DNA from: CAYTEO01 sp964436825
GTDB taxonomy: Bacteria; Krumholzibacteriota; Krumholzibacteriia; LZORAL124-64-63
Length of the DNA: 25,438 nt
Reading direction: 5' to 3'
Assembly: GCA_964436825.1 (NCBI GenBank)
Contig: CAYTEO010000037.1
Coordinates: 1-25,438 of the forward strand
A program made the translations under genes and the position numbers. A model generated the notes under the pieces. That model was not told the origin of the DNA, made no database searches, and saw only the letters and a program-made list of their open reading frames with translations. Of this stretch, positions 8,878-16,100 are shown piece after piece (position 1 is the first letter of the stretch; the number at the start of each line of letters is the position of its first letter).

Positions 8878-9069
8878 TCACGGTTCGTTGCGGGGACCTC
8901 CGCCGGAGGTCAGCAGCCATCCCATCACCGCTCCGTAGAGGACGGAGACGAGAGGGTTGCCGGTGATGTGTCAGGTGGTGCCGGCGCAGCGGGCCCGCCA
9001 GGAGATCAGCCCGCCTACCAGGGCGCCGACCACCGGTCCGGCGATGCGTAGCACGAGGCGCCAGTTCAT
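8878..9069 (-). CDS. DUF6132-like small membrane protein with in-frame UGA at a conserved Cys (candidate selenoprotein)
   Basis: Read through the TGA at 8971-8973, this is a 63-residue protein ending at a second TGA (8878-8880). It has helix 1 (residues 5-23, VLRIAGPVVGALVGGLI), a loop RARCAGTT-U-HITGNP, and helix 2 (39-53, PLVSVLYGAVMGWLL). From memory, DUF6132 proteins are of this size and have a loop of the form CxxGTCPITSNP followed by a helix with LYGAxxG. Aligned that way, Cys28 matches the first conserved Cys and the UGA codon (residue 33) falls on the second one, after which the family signature continues in frame. The start at 9069 has AAGGA 9 bases upstream and a membrane helix follows immediately. 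Without readthrough the product would be only 32 residues and lack the family's core. Function in the family is unknown; a thiol-redox role is inferred from the Cys pair and from the thioredoxin gene next door. Confidence 0.75.
8923..8968 (-). promoter_or_regulatory. Nested hairpin after the UGA of the DUF6132-like gene (possible SECIS)
   Basis: Starting 2 bases after the UGA, CATCACCG (8968-8961) pairs perfectly with CGGTGATG (8930-8923). Inside, CTCCGT (8947-8942) pairs with ACGGAG (8936-8931) around the loop CCUCU. A 13-base bulge is present on the 5' side only. The apical loop opens 29 bases after the UGA, within the range known for bacterial SECIS. It lacks the usual G in the first loop positions, so it is less canonical than the neighbour's element. 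Confidence 0.5.
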
Positions 9070-9149
9070 CGTGGGTGTCCTTTCCCGGGGGAAGATCGTC
9101 GGGGACAAGATGTCCTCGAGCGGTCGTGCCGTCAACACGGCCGGACGTG

Positions 9150-9180
9150 GACCGGCGGCGCCGCGGGGACGCCGCCGGTC
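9150..9180 (-). terminator. Terminator of the nuclease lipoprotein gene
   Basis: A perfect 11-bp stem (9150-9160 with 9170-9180) with a 9-base loop lies 16 bases beyond the stop at 9197. No long T-run follows. It separates the nuclease gene from the DUF6132-like gene. Confidence 0.6.
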
Positions 9181-9196
9181 GCTGCCTGCCGGCCTG

Positions 9197-11200
9197 TCAC
9201 TTGATGGTGACGCTGCTCGTCGCCGAGCCACCCGAGGTGGACGTCACCGTCACCGTCGCGGGGGCGCTGGGGACGTTCCCGTCCTTGTACTCCCACCGCT
9301 TCTTCTTGCTGTTCCATTGCATCGGGCCGTAGCCCTCCAGGGTCAGCGTGGCGTTCGGATCGTCGGTCGTGGCAAGGACGGTCAGCTTGGTCTTGCGGCG
9401 GTCGTATTCCGCCTTGCTGATCGTCACGGTGTCGGTAGTGCCGCCGCTCGCGGGGGCGATGTCGGCCGTCGTCGTGGCCGTGCCGGTGGCGCCCTGGTCG
9501 TCGGTCACCGTCAGGGTCACCGTGTAGGTGCCGGCCGCGGCATAGGTATGCGACGGATCGGCGGCCGTGCTGGTCACGCCGTCGCCGAAGTCCCACAGAT
9601 AGGAGACGATGCTGCCGTCGGGATCGGACGAGCCGGCCGACGAGAAGGAGACGGCCTGTCCCTCGGTGCCGCTGTAGGGGCCGTTGGCCTCGGCCGTCGG
9701 CGCCTGGTTGGCCGACGGAGGGGTGGTCCCGCCGAACGACTGCCCGGCGTTGACGGCGCCGGGGCTCGCGGCGGCCGGGCCGGTCCAGGCGAAGTCGGCT
9801 GCCGTCGTGCCGTCGCCGGTGCGCTGGAGCGACTCGCCCGCGGGTGTCGTGCCCGACTCGGCGACGCCCACGTCGACGGAGGTCATCCCCGCGGCGGGAC
9901 CGTCGGCGGCCGTCAGGGTTCCCTCGTAGCTGAGGAACTCGACGACCTGGCCGGAGGCGTCGACCAGGGCGATCCCGTCGGGGGAGCCGTTCTGCAGGCT
10001 GCTGAAGGTGAACGACAGGGTGCCGTAGCCGTCCAGCTGGTCGGGCAGGATGCCGGAGAGGTTCACCGTCTTGTAGACGGTCCCGCCGTTGCCGTTGTAG
10101 CCCAGCAGCTGCCAGCCGGCCAGGTCGGTCCCGGCCGGACCGGCCACCTCGACGAACTCGCCGGTGTCGGTCCCGCTGTTGTCGTAGTGGAACTCGTTGA
10201 TCCAGGCCGTCCCGGAAGGCGGGGGAGGCGGCGGGGGCGTGCCGCCGCAGTCGTTCTGGAAGACGCAGCTGATCCACTCGGGATGGTCGACGAAGGGATT
10301 CCGGTTGCCCTGGTAGAGGTAGACGATCTCGTTGTGGGAACGCTCGATGTCGTCGACCGGATCCTCCTGGCACCACTGCAGCAGGACCGACAGCATCCCC
10401 ATGTAGGCCACCGGTTCGTTGCTGCCGGTGTTGGAGGCGGCGATCAGCGCCTCGTCGTCGGTCAGGATCAGGTCGGGCTCGGGGGCGCCGCTGTTGCCGT
10501 TGACCCCGCCCTCGTAGCGGACGTCCATGTAGAGCAGGGCGCGGGCCACGTCGCCGCGACGGTCGATCCACGTCTCCCAGGTACCGGAGGTGTAGGAGCC
10601 GCTGGTCCAGTTGGAGTTGCCGGGGTAGACGCCGGTGCCGCCGCCCATGCCGTCGTTGACCTCGGTCGGCTTCTCGGTGCAGCCGGCGTCGCAGTAGCGG
10701 TACGGCTTGTTGCTGCGGGAGGAGTTGTAGCCGCTGTCGCACAGGAAGAGGTGGTGCAGGTCGGTGTAGGGGTAGTTCGTGCTGCCGTCGTTGGGGAAGC
10801 CGTACGACTTGGGCCAGCAGTGCTCCCGGTTGTAGTAGGTGTTGCCGCCGCCGGCCTTGGGGTAGCTGGCGTTGCGGTAGATGTCCAGGATGTTGTTCGG
10901 GTTGCCCGGGTCCTCGCAGGCCAGGTCCAGGACGTCCCACGTGTCGGTGCTCGAGCTGGTGTAGGGGATCTTGGTGTGGTCCTTGATGATCTGGTGGAGG
11001 GACTGGCGCAGGGCATCGGGCGAGCTGGTGTCGACGCTGTCGTAGTAGCCCTGGGGGATCGTCTTGGTGACCTGGTCCAGGGACAGCAGCTTCGGGATCT
11101 CGGGGGAGGTGGGGTTCCGGTCGACGCTGCACCCTGTCATGACGAGCAGGAGCGCGGCGACGCCGATCAGCAGCAGCCTGGCGAGGGAACTGCGGCGCAT
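9197..11200 (-). CDS. Multidomain lipoprotein nuclease: endonuclease I, lamin-tail, PKD and C-terminal beta domain
   Basis: This 667-residue exported lipoprotein has signal LLLIGVAALLLVMTGC with the acylated Cys at residue 24. Residues about 45-315 are an EndA/NucM-type endonuclease I, a metal-dependent non-specific nuclease. The HNH-like motif NREHCWPKSYGF is at 124-135, then TDLHHLF (146-152), RRGDVARALLYMDVRYEG (214-231) and YQGNRNPFVDHPE near 296-308. A seven-Pro linker (322-328) leads to a lamin-tail domain (about 331-475, INEFHYDNSGTDTGEFVE). A PKD domain (about 500-582, DPDGSIVSYLWDFGDG) and a C-terminal beta domain (590-667, ISKAEYDRRKTKLTVLA) follow. The eight Cys between 95 and 318 suggest disulfides. 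Likely jobs are extracellular DNA breakdown for phosphate or nucleotides. It has its own candidate promoter at 11272-11299. Confidence 0.93.
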   Translation of the reverse strand: MRRSSLARLLLIGVAALLLVMTGCSVDRNPTSPEIPKLLSLDQVTKTIPQGYYDSVDTSSPDALRQSLHQIIKDHTKIPYTSSSTDTWDVLDLACEDPGNPNNILDIYRNASYPKAGGGNTYYNREHCWPKSYGFPNDGSTNYPYTDLHHLFLCDSGYNSSRSNKPYRYCDAGCTEKPTEVNDGMGGGTGVYPGNSNWTSGSYTSGTWETWIDRRGDVARALLYMDVRYEGGVNGNSGAPEPDLILTDDEALIAASNTGSNEPVAYMGMLSVLLQWCQEDPVDDIERSHNEIVYLYQGNRNPFVDHPEWISCVFQNDCGGTPPPPPPPSGTAWINEFHYDNSGTDTGEFVEVAGPAGTDLAGWQLLGYNGNGGTVYKTVNLSGILPDQLDGYGTLSFTFSSLQNGSPDGIALVDASGQVVEFLSYEGTLTAADGPAAGMTSVDVGVAESGTTPAGESLQRTGDGTTAADFAWTGPAAASPGAVNAGQSFGGTTPPSANQAPTAEANGPYSGTEGQAVSFSSAGSSDPDGSIVSYLWDFGDGVTSTAADPSHTYAAAGTYTVTLTVTDDQGATGTATTTADIAPASGGTTDTVTISKAEYDRRKTKLTVLATTDDPNATLTLEGYGPMQWNSKKKRWEYKDGNVPSAPATVTVTSTSGGSATSSVTIK

Positions 11201-11239
11201 GGGAGGTCTCCTCGGGTTGGGGGTGAAGGTGACACGACA

Positions 11240-11263
11240 CGGGGAGAGGTTTCCCTCTCCCCG
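11240..11263 (-). other. Leader hairpin upstream of the nuclease gene
   Basis: A 10-bp perfect stem (11240-11249 with 11254-11263) with loop TTTC on the plus strand lies 40 bases before the nuclease ATG. It falls almost exactly at the start expected for a transcript from the promoter at 11272-11299. It may shield the 5' end of the mRNA. Alternatively it ends the M28 peptidase transcript, whose stop is 66 bases upstream, but no T-run follows. Confidence 0.5.
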
Positions 11264-11271
11264 CCCCGGAT

Positions 11272-11299
11272 CCTATATCCTAGTTCGGCGGTGTGACAA
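11272..11299 (-). promoter_or_regulatory. Candidate sigma-70-type promoter of the nuclease gene
   Basis: On the minus strand the -35 box TTGTCA (11299-11294; 5 of 6 consensus bases) is 16 bases from the -10 box TATAGG (11277-11272; 4 of 6). This AT-rich island stands out in a region near 70% G+C. Transcription would start near 11265. The call is by consensus only. Confidence 0.45.
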
Positions 11300-11328
11300 T
11301 GGATTGTTGACGGGGGGGCGCAACCGGC

Positions 11329-12747
11329 TCAGTGCCCGGCCGGTTCCCCCCGCGGCAACGGCTCCGGCGCCTCGGCGATCCCGTAGATCAGCGCCGCGAT
11401 GGCCGCCGTGTTGCGCCGCAGCTCCTGCGGGTCGACGGCGTCGAGCTGGTCGGCGTCGCAGTGGTGGTAGTGGAAATACCTGTCGCCCTTGACCCTGTGG
11501 CCGATCCCGGGCACCCCCTCGGCGACGATGCGGCCGACGTCCGCTCCCGACCAGCCGGCCCGCACGCTGTCGGCGCCCAGGGTGGCCAGCGGGCGGGCCA
11601 GCTCCGCGACGGCCGCCACGGCCAGGCTGTCGCCCCGCACCGAGAAGCCGTCGGGGGCGAAGCAGCCGCTGTCGCTCTCCAGGGCCGCCACGTGGCGGGG
11701 CAGCTCTTCGCGGTGGGCCTGCAGGTAGGCCCGGCCGCCCTGGCCGGTCATCTCCTCGTCGGCGAACAGGACCAGCCGCACCGTCCGGCGCGGCCGCAGT
11801 CCCAGCCGGCGCATCAGGATGACCGCCTCGGCCGTCATGACCACGCCCACGCCGTCGTCCTGGGCGCAGCAGCCCACGTCCCACGAGTCCAGATGGCCGC
11901 CCAGCAGGACGATCTCGTCGGGCCGCTCGCGGCCGCGCAGCTCGGCGACGACGTTGCCGGCCTCGACCGGGTCCTCCCAGTGGTCGTCCAGCACCAGTCG
12001 GATCCGCACCGGCAGCCCGCGCTCGGCCATCCGGCGCAGCCTGGCAGCGGTCTCGACGGTCAGGGCGGCGGCGGGGATGCGCGGCAGCGTGTCCCCGCCC
12101 GCGTAGCGCATGACGCCCGTGTGGGGCAGCGGCGGGGCGCCGGCGGGGGCGACCGAGCGGATCAGGCAGGCGACGGCCCCGTGGCGCGCCGCGGCGTCGG
12201 CCCCGCCGATCCGGTAGCGGACGGTCCGGCCGTACCCCTCCCACGGCGGATCGAACAGGACGATCCTGCCGGCCGCCTCGTCGGCCCGCGCCTCCAGCTC
12301 GGCGAAGTCGGCGATGACCAGCACGTCCGCCTCGATCCCGCCGGGCGGCGTGCCGACCGTCCCCCCCAGGCCGATCACCGGCAGCGATTGCCGGTACGGC
12401 GCCAGCAGGGTGGCGCTCTCGTCGCCGCGGACCCAGTGGGGAACGGTCACCGGCTCCACGTGGACGTTCTCCAGGCCGGCCTCCTCGAGCCGTGCCACGG
12501 CCCAGGCGATGGCCCGCCGTTGCCCTTCGCTGCCGTCGAGGCGCTGCCCGACCTCGTCGCACAGGGAGGCGAGCAGCTCCCAGCCGTGGTCGTCGGCCAG
12601 GGCCGCCTCGATGAGCGCCTGCTGGGCGGCGCGCAGGGAGAGGGGCGGCGGCGCGGGCGGGGAGGCCGAGCCCGCGAGCGCGAGGCCGGTCCAGGTTGCC
12701 AGGACAGCGGTGGCGAGCAGCAGCGGCGAGGGGCGGGTGGGCGGCAA
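11329..12747 (-). CDS. Exported M28 family zinc aminopeptidase/carboxypeptidase (carboxypeptidase Q-like)
   Basis: This 472-residue metallopeptidase is predicted to act in the periplasm. The start is TTG at 12747, supported by GGAGG 7 bases upstream and a signal peptide right after it (LLLATAVLATWTGLALAGSA). A protease-associated domain is inserted at about 115-235 (GRIVLFDPPWEGYG, AARHGAVACLIRS). The two-zinc M28 core follows: His285 and the adjacent Asp in GGHLDSWD, the bridging Asp in GCCAQDDGVG (297/298), Glu331-Glu332 in FADEEMTG, Asp359 in ESDSG, and His429 in YHHCDADQLD. All ligands and the catalytic Glu are present. The usual GAxDDG is GCCAQDDG here, adding two Cys beside the metal site. 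Its exact specificity cannot be told. Confidence 0.93.
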   Translation of the reverse strand: MPPTRPSPLLLATAVLATWTGLALAGSASPPAPPPLSLRAAQQALIEAALADDHGWELLASLCDEVGQRLDGSEGQRRAIAWAVARLEEAGLENVHVEPVTVPHWVRGDESATLLAPYRQSLPVIGLGGTVGTPPGGIEADVLVIADFAELEARADEAAGRIVLFDPPWEGYGRTVRYRIGGADAAARHGAVACLIRSVAPAGAPPLPHTGVMRYAGGDTLPRIPAAALTVETAARLRRMAERGLPVRIRLVLDDHWEDPVEAGNVVAELRGRERPDEIVLLGGHLDSWDVGCCAQDDGVGVVMTAEAVILMRRLGLRPRRTVRLVLFADEEMTGQGGRAYLQAHREELPRHVAALESDSGCFAPDGFSVRGDSLAVAAVAELARPLATLGADSVRAGWSGADVGRIVAEGVPGIGHRVKGDRYFHYHHCDADQLDAVDPQELRRNTAAIAALIYGIAEAPEPLPRGEPAGH

Positions 12748-12789
12748 GGGTGGACCTCCAGGGAACGTCGATCATGCTTGACGGACGCG

Positions 12790-12817
12790 ACGGGCACGGC
12801 GGGATGGCCGTGCCCGT
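12790..12817 (-). other. 11-bp hairpin upstream of the M28 peptidase gene
   Basis: A perfect 11-bp stem (12790-12800 with 12807-12817) with loop GGGATG on the plus strand ends 43 bases before the TTG start. No T-run is present on either side. It may be a leader structure or a backup terminator behind 12887-12917. The rest of gap 12748-12964 holds nothing else I can support. Confidence 0.4.
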
Positions 12818-12886
12818 GACGGGTGTGCAGATATCCTACAGCAGCAAGGGCGGGGAGGCAAAGGATCCACGAACCGCGCCATGACG

Positions 12887-12917
12887 AAAAAGGGCCCGAC
12901 CGTTCCCGGTCGGGCCC
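12887..12917 (-). terminator. Intrinsic terminator of the DUF2202 lipoprotein gene
   Basis: A perfect 11-bp GC-rich stem (12892-12902 with 12907-12917) and 4-base loop is followed on the minus strand by TTTTT (12891-12887). It is 47 bases after the stop at 12965 and is the most classical terminator in the window. Confidence 0.88.
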
Positions 12918-12964
12918 ACCGGCCCCTCGAGGTTGGCGGGGGAGATCAGGGCCGGAACCTGCGC

Positions 12965-13669
12965 TCAGCGTCCCCAGCCGCCGCGGCGACCGCGACCGTT
13001 CCCGCCGTGGCCGGGCCTGCTGGCGAGGATGGTGTCGTAGGTCTCCTGGTCCAGGTACTGGGGCTCGTAGGCCACGCCCAGCGCCTGCAGCTGCCGGACG
13101 AAGGCCCGCAGGTGGTTGCCCGACGCGAACTCCAGGCGCTCGTAGACGTAGCGGACGTCGTCCAGGGACGTGGTGGCGATCTCCTCGTCCAGGTCGATGA
13201 TGTCGATCTCCTCGATGGCGGCGCCCACGCGCAGGGCCGCCTCGACCGATGCGGAGCCCTGCGCGACCAGGGTGTCGTAGAGGGCCTGGAGCTTCTCGTC
13301 GACGAACTGACCGCGGACATCCTCGCCGACGGGATCTTCCAGTCCGTAGCGGTCCAGGAGCAGGGCCATCGCGTCCATGTGCATCTGCTCGCTCGTGGCG
13401 ATGCGCGCGAAGACGACCACGCCCCACTGCTCTCCCAGGGTCAGGTAGACGTCGCGGGCCAGCTTCTCCTCCTCCCGCATCTGCAGCATGCTGGCGATGT
13501 CGGCGTCGGTGGGTTCGCCGACGTCGATCCCGTCGAGGGTGCTCTTGACGGCCTCGGTGTCGAGGTCGGTGGTGGCGGTGCTGACGTCGGAGACGGCGGT
13601 GTCGGAGTTGCAGCCGGCCAGGACGAAGGCCAGGGCCAGGGCAGCGACGAGGGTCAGGGTGCGTCTCAT
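12965..13669 (-). CDS. DUF2202 ferritin-like lipoprotein
   Basis: This 234-residue protein starts at ATG 13669 (GAGG 7 bases upstream) with a lipoprotein signal, LVAALALAFVLAGC, the acylated Cys being residue 20. A short acidic linker is followed by the DUF2202 four-helix domain (about 55-210). EEEKLARDVYLTLGEQWG and SEQMHMDAMALLLDRYG supply Glu and ExxH-type ligands. ELxxLxSG-like FASGNHLRAFVRQL lies in the last helix. DUF2202 belongs to the ferritin-like superfamily and is thought to bind a di-metal centre; its reaction is unknown. The C-terminus is a Gly/Arg-rich tail (GHGGNGRGRRGGWGR). It has a strong terminator, so it is the last or only gene of its unit. No convincing promoter was found in the 255-base gap to the EamA gene. 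Confidence 0.92.
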   Translation of the reverse strand: MRRTLTLVAALALAFVLAGCNSDTAVSDVSTATTDLDTEAVKSTLDGIDVGEPTDADIASMLQMREEEKLARDVYLTLGEQWGVVVFARIATSEQMHMDAMALLLDRYGLEDPVGEDVRGQFVDEKLQALYDTLVAQGSASVEAALRVGAAIEEIDIIDLDEEIATTSLDDVRYVYERLEFASGNHLRAFVRQLQALGVAYEPQYLDQETYDTILASRPGHGGNGRGRRGGWGR

Positions 13670-13924
13670 GTTCGTTCCTCCCGGAAACGTCGACAGGGTC
13701 GTCGAGTTGTCGTTCCATGTGGCTGCGCGGGCCACAGCAAACCGCGTGCGCGGGAGGGCGGAAGACGCTGGCTGCCATGCAACTCGTTGTGATTACCCCT
13801 GATACGCTGATGATGGACCCGGGGCAGCGGTGTCCTTGGAGGTCCGGTTCGCAGGAATCCGCGAGGCCGGGGGCGGGTGCGGCAGGTTCCTGCGAGTGAT
13901 GCGGCCCGCGGGGAGTTCCGCCTC

Positions 13925-14800
13925 TCACCCCACCGTCACCATGACGATCCCCGCCACCGCCAGGGCCGCGGCCGCGAGCTTGCGCCGCGTCAGCGGCTCG
14001 TGCAGCAGTAGCGACGCCAGCAGCAGGACGTAGATGGTGCTGGTCTGGTTGAGGATGGCCGCCGCCCCGGCCTGGGTGTACTTCATCCCCGCGATCCAGA
14101 GCATCAGCGCCAGGTAGGAGCCCAGCACCGTGCCGGTCAGGCTGAACCGCCAGGCGCGATGGGGACGGAAGGCGGCCAGGTGGCGCCGGCGGTCGGGGGA
14201 GAGGAGGGCGGCGGGGACGATGACGGCCAGGGCGCCGAACTGGCGGACCGTCGTGGCCCACAGGACGGGCGAGTGGTCCAGGACCGGCTTGGCGACGACG
14301 ATCCCCAGCGACAGGGCGGCCATCCCCGCCGCCCCGATCAGCACTCCCCGGACCAGCTCGCCCCGGCCCACGCCCGGCGGCGGGGCGTGGCGCGAGGCGA
14401 CCAGGACGCCGCCGACCACCAGGACCATCCCCGCCAGCTGTGCCGCGGACAGCCGCTCGCCGATCAGCAGGAAGGCGAACAGGACCACCAGGGGCGAGTA
14501 GAGGCAGTCGACGACGGCCGTGATCCCCGCCCCGACGATGTTCAGGGAGCGGTGGAACAGGGTGTCGGCCACGGCGATGGCCAGCACGCCGCTGCCGGCC
14601 AGGACGGCGTAGTCCTGCCACGGCGCCGGGCGCAGCAGCGAGTCGCCGGCCGCCAGGACCGTGGGGACGAGCAGCAGGCAGGAGACGACGATCCGGAAGA
14701 GGTTCAGCGTCAGCGGTGCCAGGGTCTCGCCGGAGCGCTTGAACATGATGACGGCCATGGCCCAGACGACCGCGCACAGCAGGGAATAGAGCTCACCCAT
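13925..14800 (-). CDS. EamA/DMT superfamily transporter
   Basis: This 291-residue inner-membrane protein has ten predicted helices in two EamA repeats (about 4-135 and 150-290), the standard size for drug/metabolite transporters. Typical features include SLLCAVVWAMAVIMFKRS in helix 1, LYSPLVVLFAFLLIGERLSAAQLAGMVLVVGGV closing repeat 1, and ILNQTSTIYVLLLASLLLHEPLTRRKLAAAALAVAGI closing repeat 2. The E-x-L/P-T/S pattern before the last helix of each half is the EamA signature. GGAG lies 9 bases before the ATG. Members export amino acids, nucleotides or metabolites; the substrate here is unknown. It is divergent from the membrane protein gene at 14902. Confidence 0.92.
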   Translation of the reverse strand: MGELYSLLCAVVWAMAVIMFKRSGETLAPLTLNLFRIVVSCLLLVPTVLAAGDSLLRPAPWQDYAVLAGSGVLAIAVADTLFHRSLNIVGAGITAVVDCLYSPLVVLFAFLLIGERLSAAQLAGMVLVVGGVLVASRHAPPPGVGRGELVRGVLIGAAGMAALSLGIVVAKPVLDHSPVLWATTVRQFGALAVIVPAALLSPDRRRHLAAFRPHRAWRFSLTGTVLGSYLALMLWIAGMKYTQAGAAAILNQTSTIYVLLLASLLLHEPLTRRKLAAAALAVAGIVMVTVG

Positions 14801-14833
14801 GCATCCTCGCTCCCGGATCTGCGTAGGAAAGGG

Positions 14834-14862
14834 TTGTCCGGCCGGTGGCGACGGCCCACAAT
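14834..14862 (+). promoter_or_regulatory. Candidate sigma-70-type promoter for the polytopic membrane protein gene
   Basis: TTGTCC (14834-14839) and CACAAT (14857-14862) are spaced by 17 bases, each matching 4 of 6 consensus positions. The start would fall near 14869, 33 bases before the ATG. Consensus match only. Confidence 0.35.
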
Positions 14863-14901
14863 GTCGTCACGTCGCGCCACCGCTGGCAAGGGAGATCGAC
14901 G

Positions 14902-15930
14902 ATGAACATCACCTACTGGCCCGTCCTCTCCACGGCCTGGCGGCGCTCCCGCGCGCTGCTGTTCGGTCCGGTGCGCCTGGAGCGGTGGTTCGGCCTGGGC
15001 TTCACGGCCTGGCTGGCCTACATCTGGAACACCTTCGGACTGGGCGGTTCCCACGGCGATTCCCGTGTCAAGGTGGGCCCGCGGGTGTCGCTCGAGGCGC
15101 TGGGGTCGGTCCTGTCGACCGTCTCCCACCGGTTCGTCGAGACGATGATGGCGATGTGGGTGGCCATGTTCGCCCTGGCCGTCGTGCTGGTGATGGCCTG
15201 GATCGCCTCCCGCGGGGCGTTCATGTACCTGGACAACGTCGCCCACGCCCGTTCCCGGGTGACCGAGCCGTGGCGACGGTTCGCCCACCTGGGCGACTCC
15301 CTGTTCCTGTGGCGGCTGCTCTACCTGTTCGCCCCCCTGCTGGTGGGCGCGGTGTTGGTCGTGCCGGCGGTCGTGGTCATCGGGTCGGCCCACGCCCTGA
15401 ACGAGGGGCTGGGCGTGCTGGCCATCGTCGTGCTGGGCCTGACGGGAGTGCTGCTGGCAGTGGCCGCCCTGTTGCTCTCCTTCTGGACGGACCAGTTCGT
15501 CGTCCCGCTGATGTACCGCTACGACGAGGGGGTCCTGGACGCCTGGCGGCGCTTCCTCCCCCTGGTGCGGCAGCGTCTCGGTTCCTTCGTCCTCTACTCC
15601 CTGTTCTACCTGCTGCTGTCGGTGGTCGCCTGGACCACCGTCGTCGTCGCCGGCCTGCTGACCTGCTGCATCGGCCTGGCGCTCGTCTCTATCCCCTACC
15701 TGGGCACGGTCCTGCTGCTGCCCTTCTGGGTGACCGAGCGGGGACTGGGACCCGACTTCCTGGCCCAGTTCGGGCCGGAGTGGGACATCTGGCCGGAGAC
15801 GATCGGTGACGGGACGGGCGACGCGGGCGCGGACGGCGGGTCGGGCCGGGACGACAGGGCCGGTCCGGCCGATGCGCCGTCGGAGCTGCCGCCCCGGGCA
15901 CCGGACATCGATCCCGATCAGGGCCCGTAG
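14902..15930 (+). CDS. Polytopic membrane protein of unknown function
   Basis: This is a 342-residue protein. ATG 14902 is chosen over the upstream in-frame ATG 14845 because GGAG lies 7 bases before it and conserved-looking sequence begins there. About six hydrophobic segments are visible, including TMMAMWVAMFALAVVLVMAWIA, LLYLFAPLLVGAVLVVPAVVV, LAIVVLGLTGVLLAVAALLLSF and a long pair near 235-285. The N-terminal AWRRSRALLFGPVRLERWFGLGFTAWLA resembles hypothetical membrane proteins of planctomycetes and related bacteria with a conserved AWxRxxxxLFxPxxxxxWFxLGFxAWL start. The C-terminal 60 residues are a disordered Gly/Asp/Pro-rich acidic tail, probably cytoplasmic. No catalytic motif is seen and the function is unknown. 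Confidence 0.82.
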   Translation: MNITYWPVLSTAWRRSRALLFGPVRLERWFGLGFTAWLAYIWNTFGLGGSHGDSRVKVGPRVSLEALGSVLSTVSHRFVETMMAMWVAMFALAVVLVMAWIASRGAFMYLDNVAHARSRVTEPWRRFAHLGDSLFLWRLLYLFAPLLVGAVLVVPAVVVIGSAHALNEGLGVLAIVVLGLTGVLLAVAALLLSFWTDQFVVPLMYRYDEGVLDAWRRFLPLVRQRLGSFVLYSLFYLLLSVVAWTTVVVAGLLTCCIGLALVSIPYLGTVLLLPFWVTERGLGPDFLAQFGPEWDIWPETIGDGTGDAGADGGSGRDDRAGPADAPSELPPRAPDIDPDQGP

Positions 15931-16063
15931 CGCGCGAATGTCACCTGCGGCCCCCGCCTCTGCCCCCCGCCAGGACCAGCAGCTACAGCAGGAGCACCGA
16001 TCGGGGACTTCGCATCATCCCACCGGCGGGAGGTCGGGATACAGGTCGGGAGACGTGATGATG

Positions 16064-16092
16064 CCGTGGAACGGCACCGTTCCTGTCCACGG
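16064..16092. terminator. Possible terminator between converging genes
   Basis: CCGTGG (16064-16069) pairs with CCACGG (16087-16092), with AACG/CGTT stacked inside around GCAC and a 5-base bulge. It lies between the stops at 15930 and 16101. The rest of the 170-base gap shows only a short direct repeat of AGGTCGGGA. Confidence 0.4.
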
Positions 16093-16100
16093 GAAACCCC

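Noticed and set aside
8878..9069. Genome-wide reassignment of UGA as a sense codon
   Set aside because: The SBBP-repeat gene, glnS, the S9 peptidase gene and the DUF6132-like gene itself all end at TGA where the families end, so UGA is a normal stop here.
8957..11296. Plus-strand open frame of 779 codons opposite the nuclease gene
   Set aside because: It is low-complexity Gly/Val/Arg-rich sequence typical of the antisense of a GC-rich gene, with no recognisable domains; the nuclease on the other strand is clear.
13670..13924. Possible hidden small gene or promoter in the gap before the DUF2202 gene
   Set aside because: Short open frames there have no ribosome site or recognisable sequence, and the AT-richer patch near 13780-13815 gives no convincing -35/-10 pair; only a 5-bp palindrome at about 13880 was seen.
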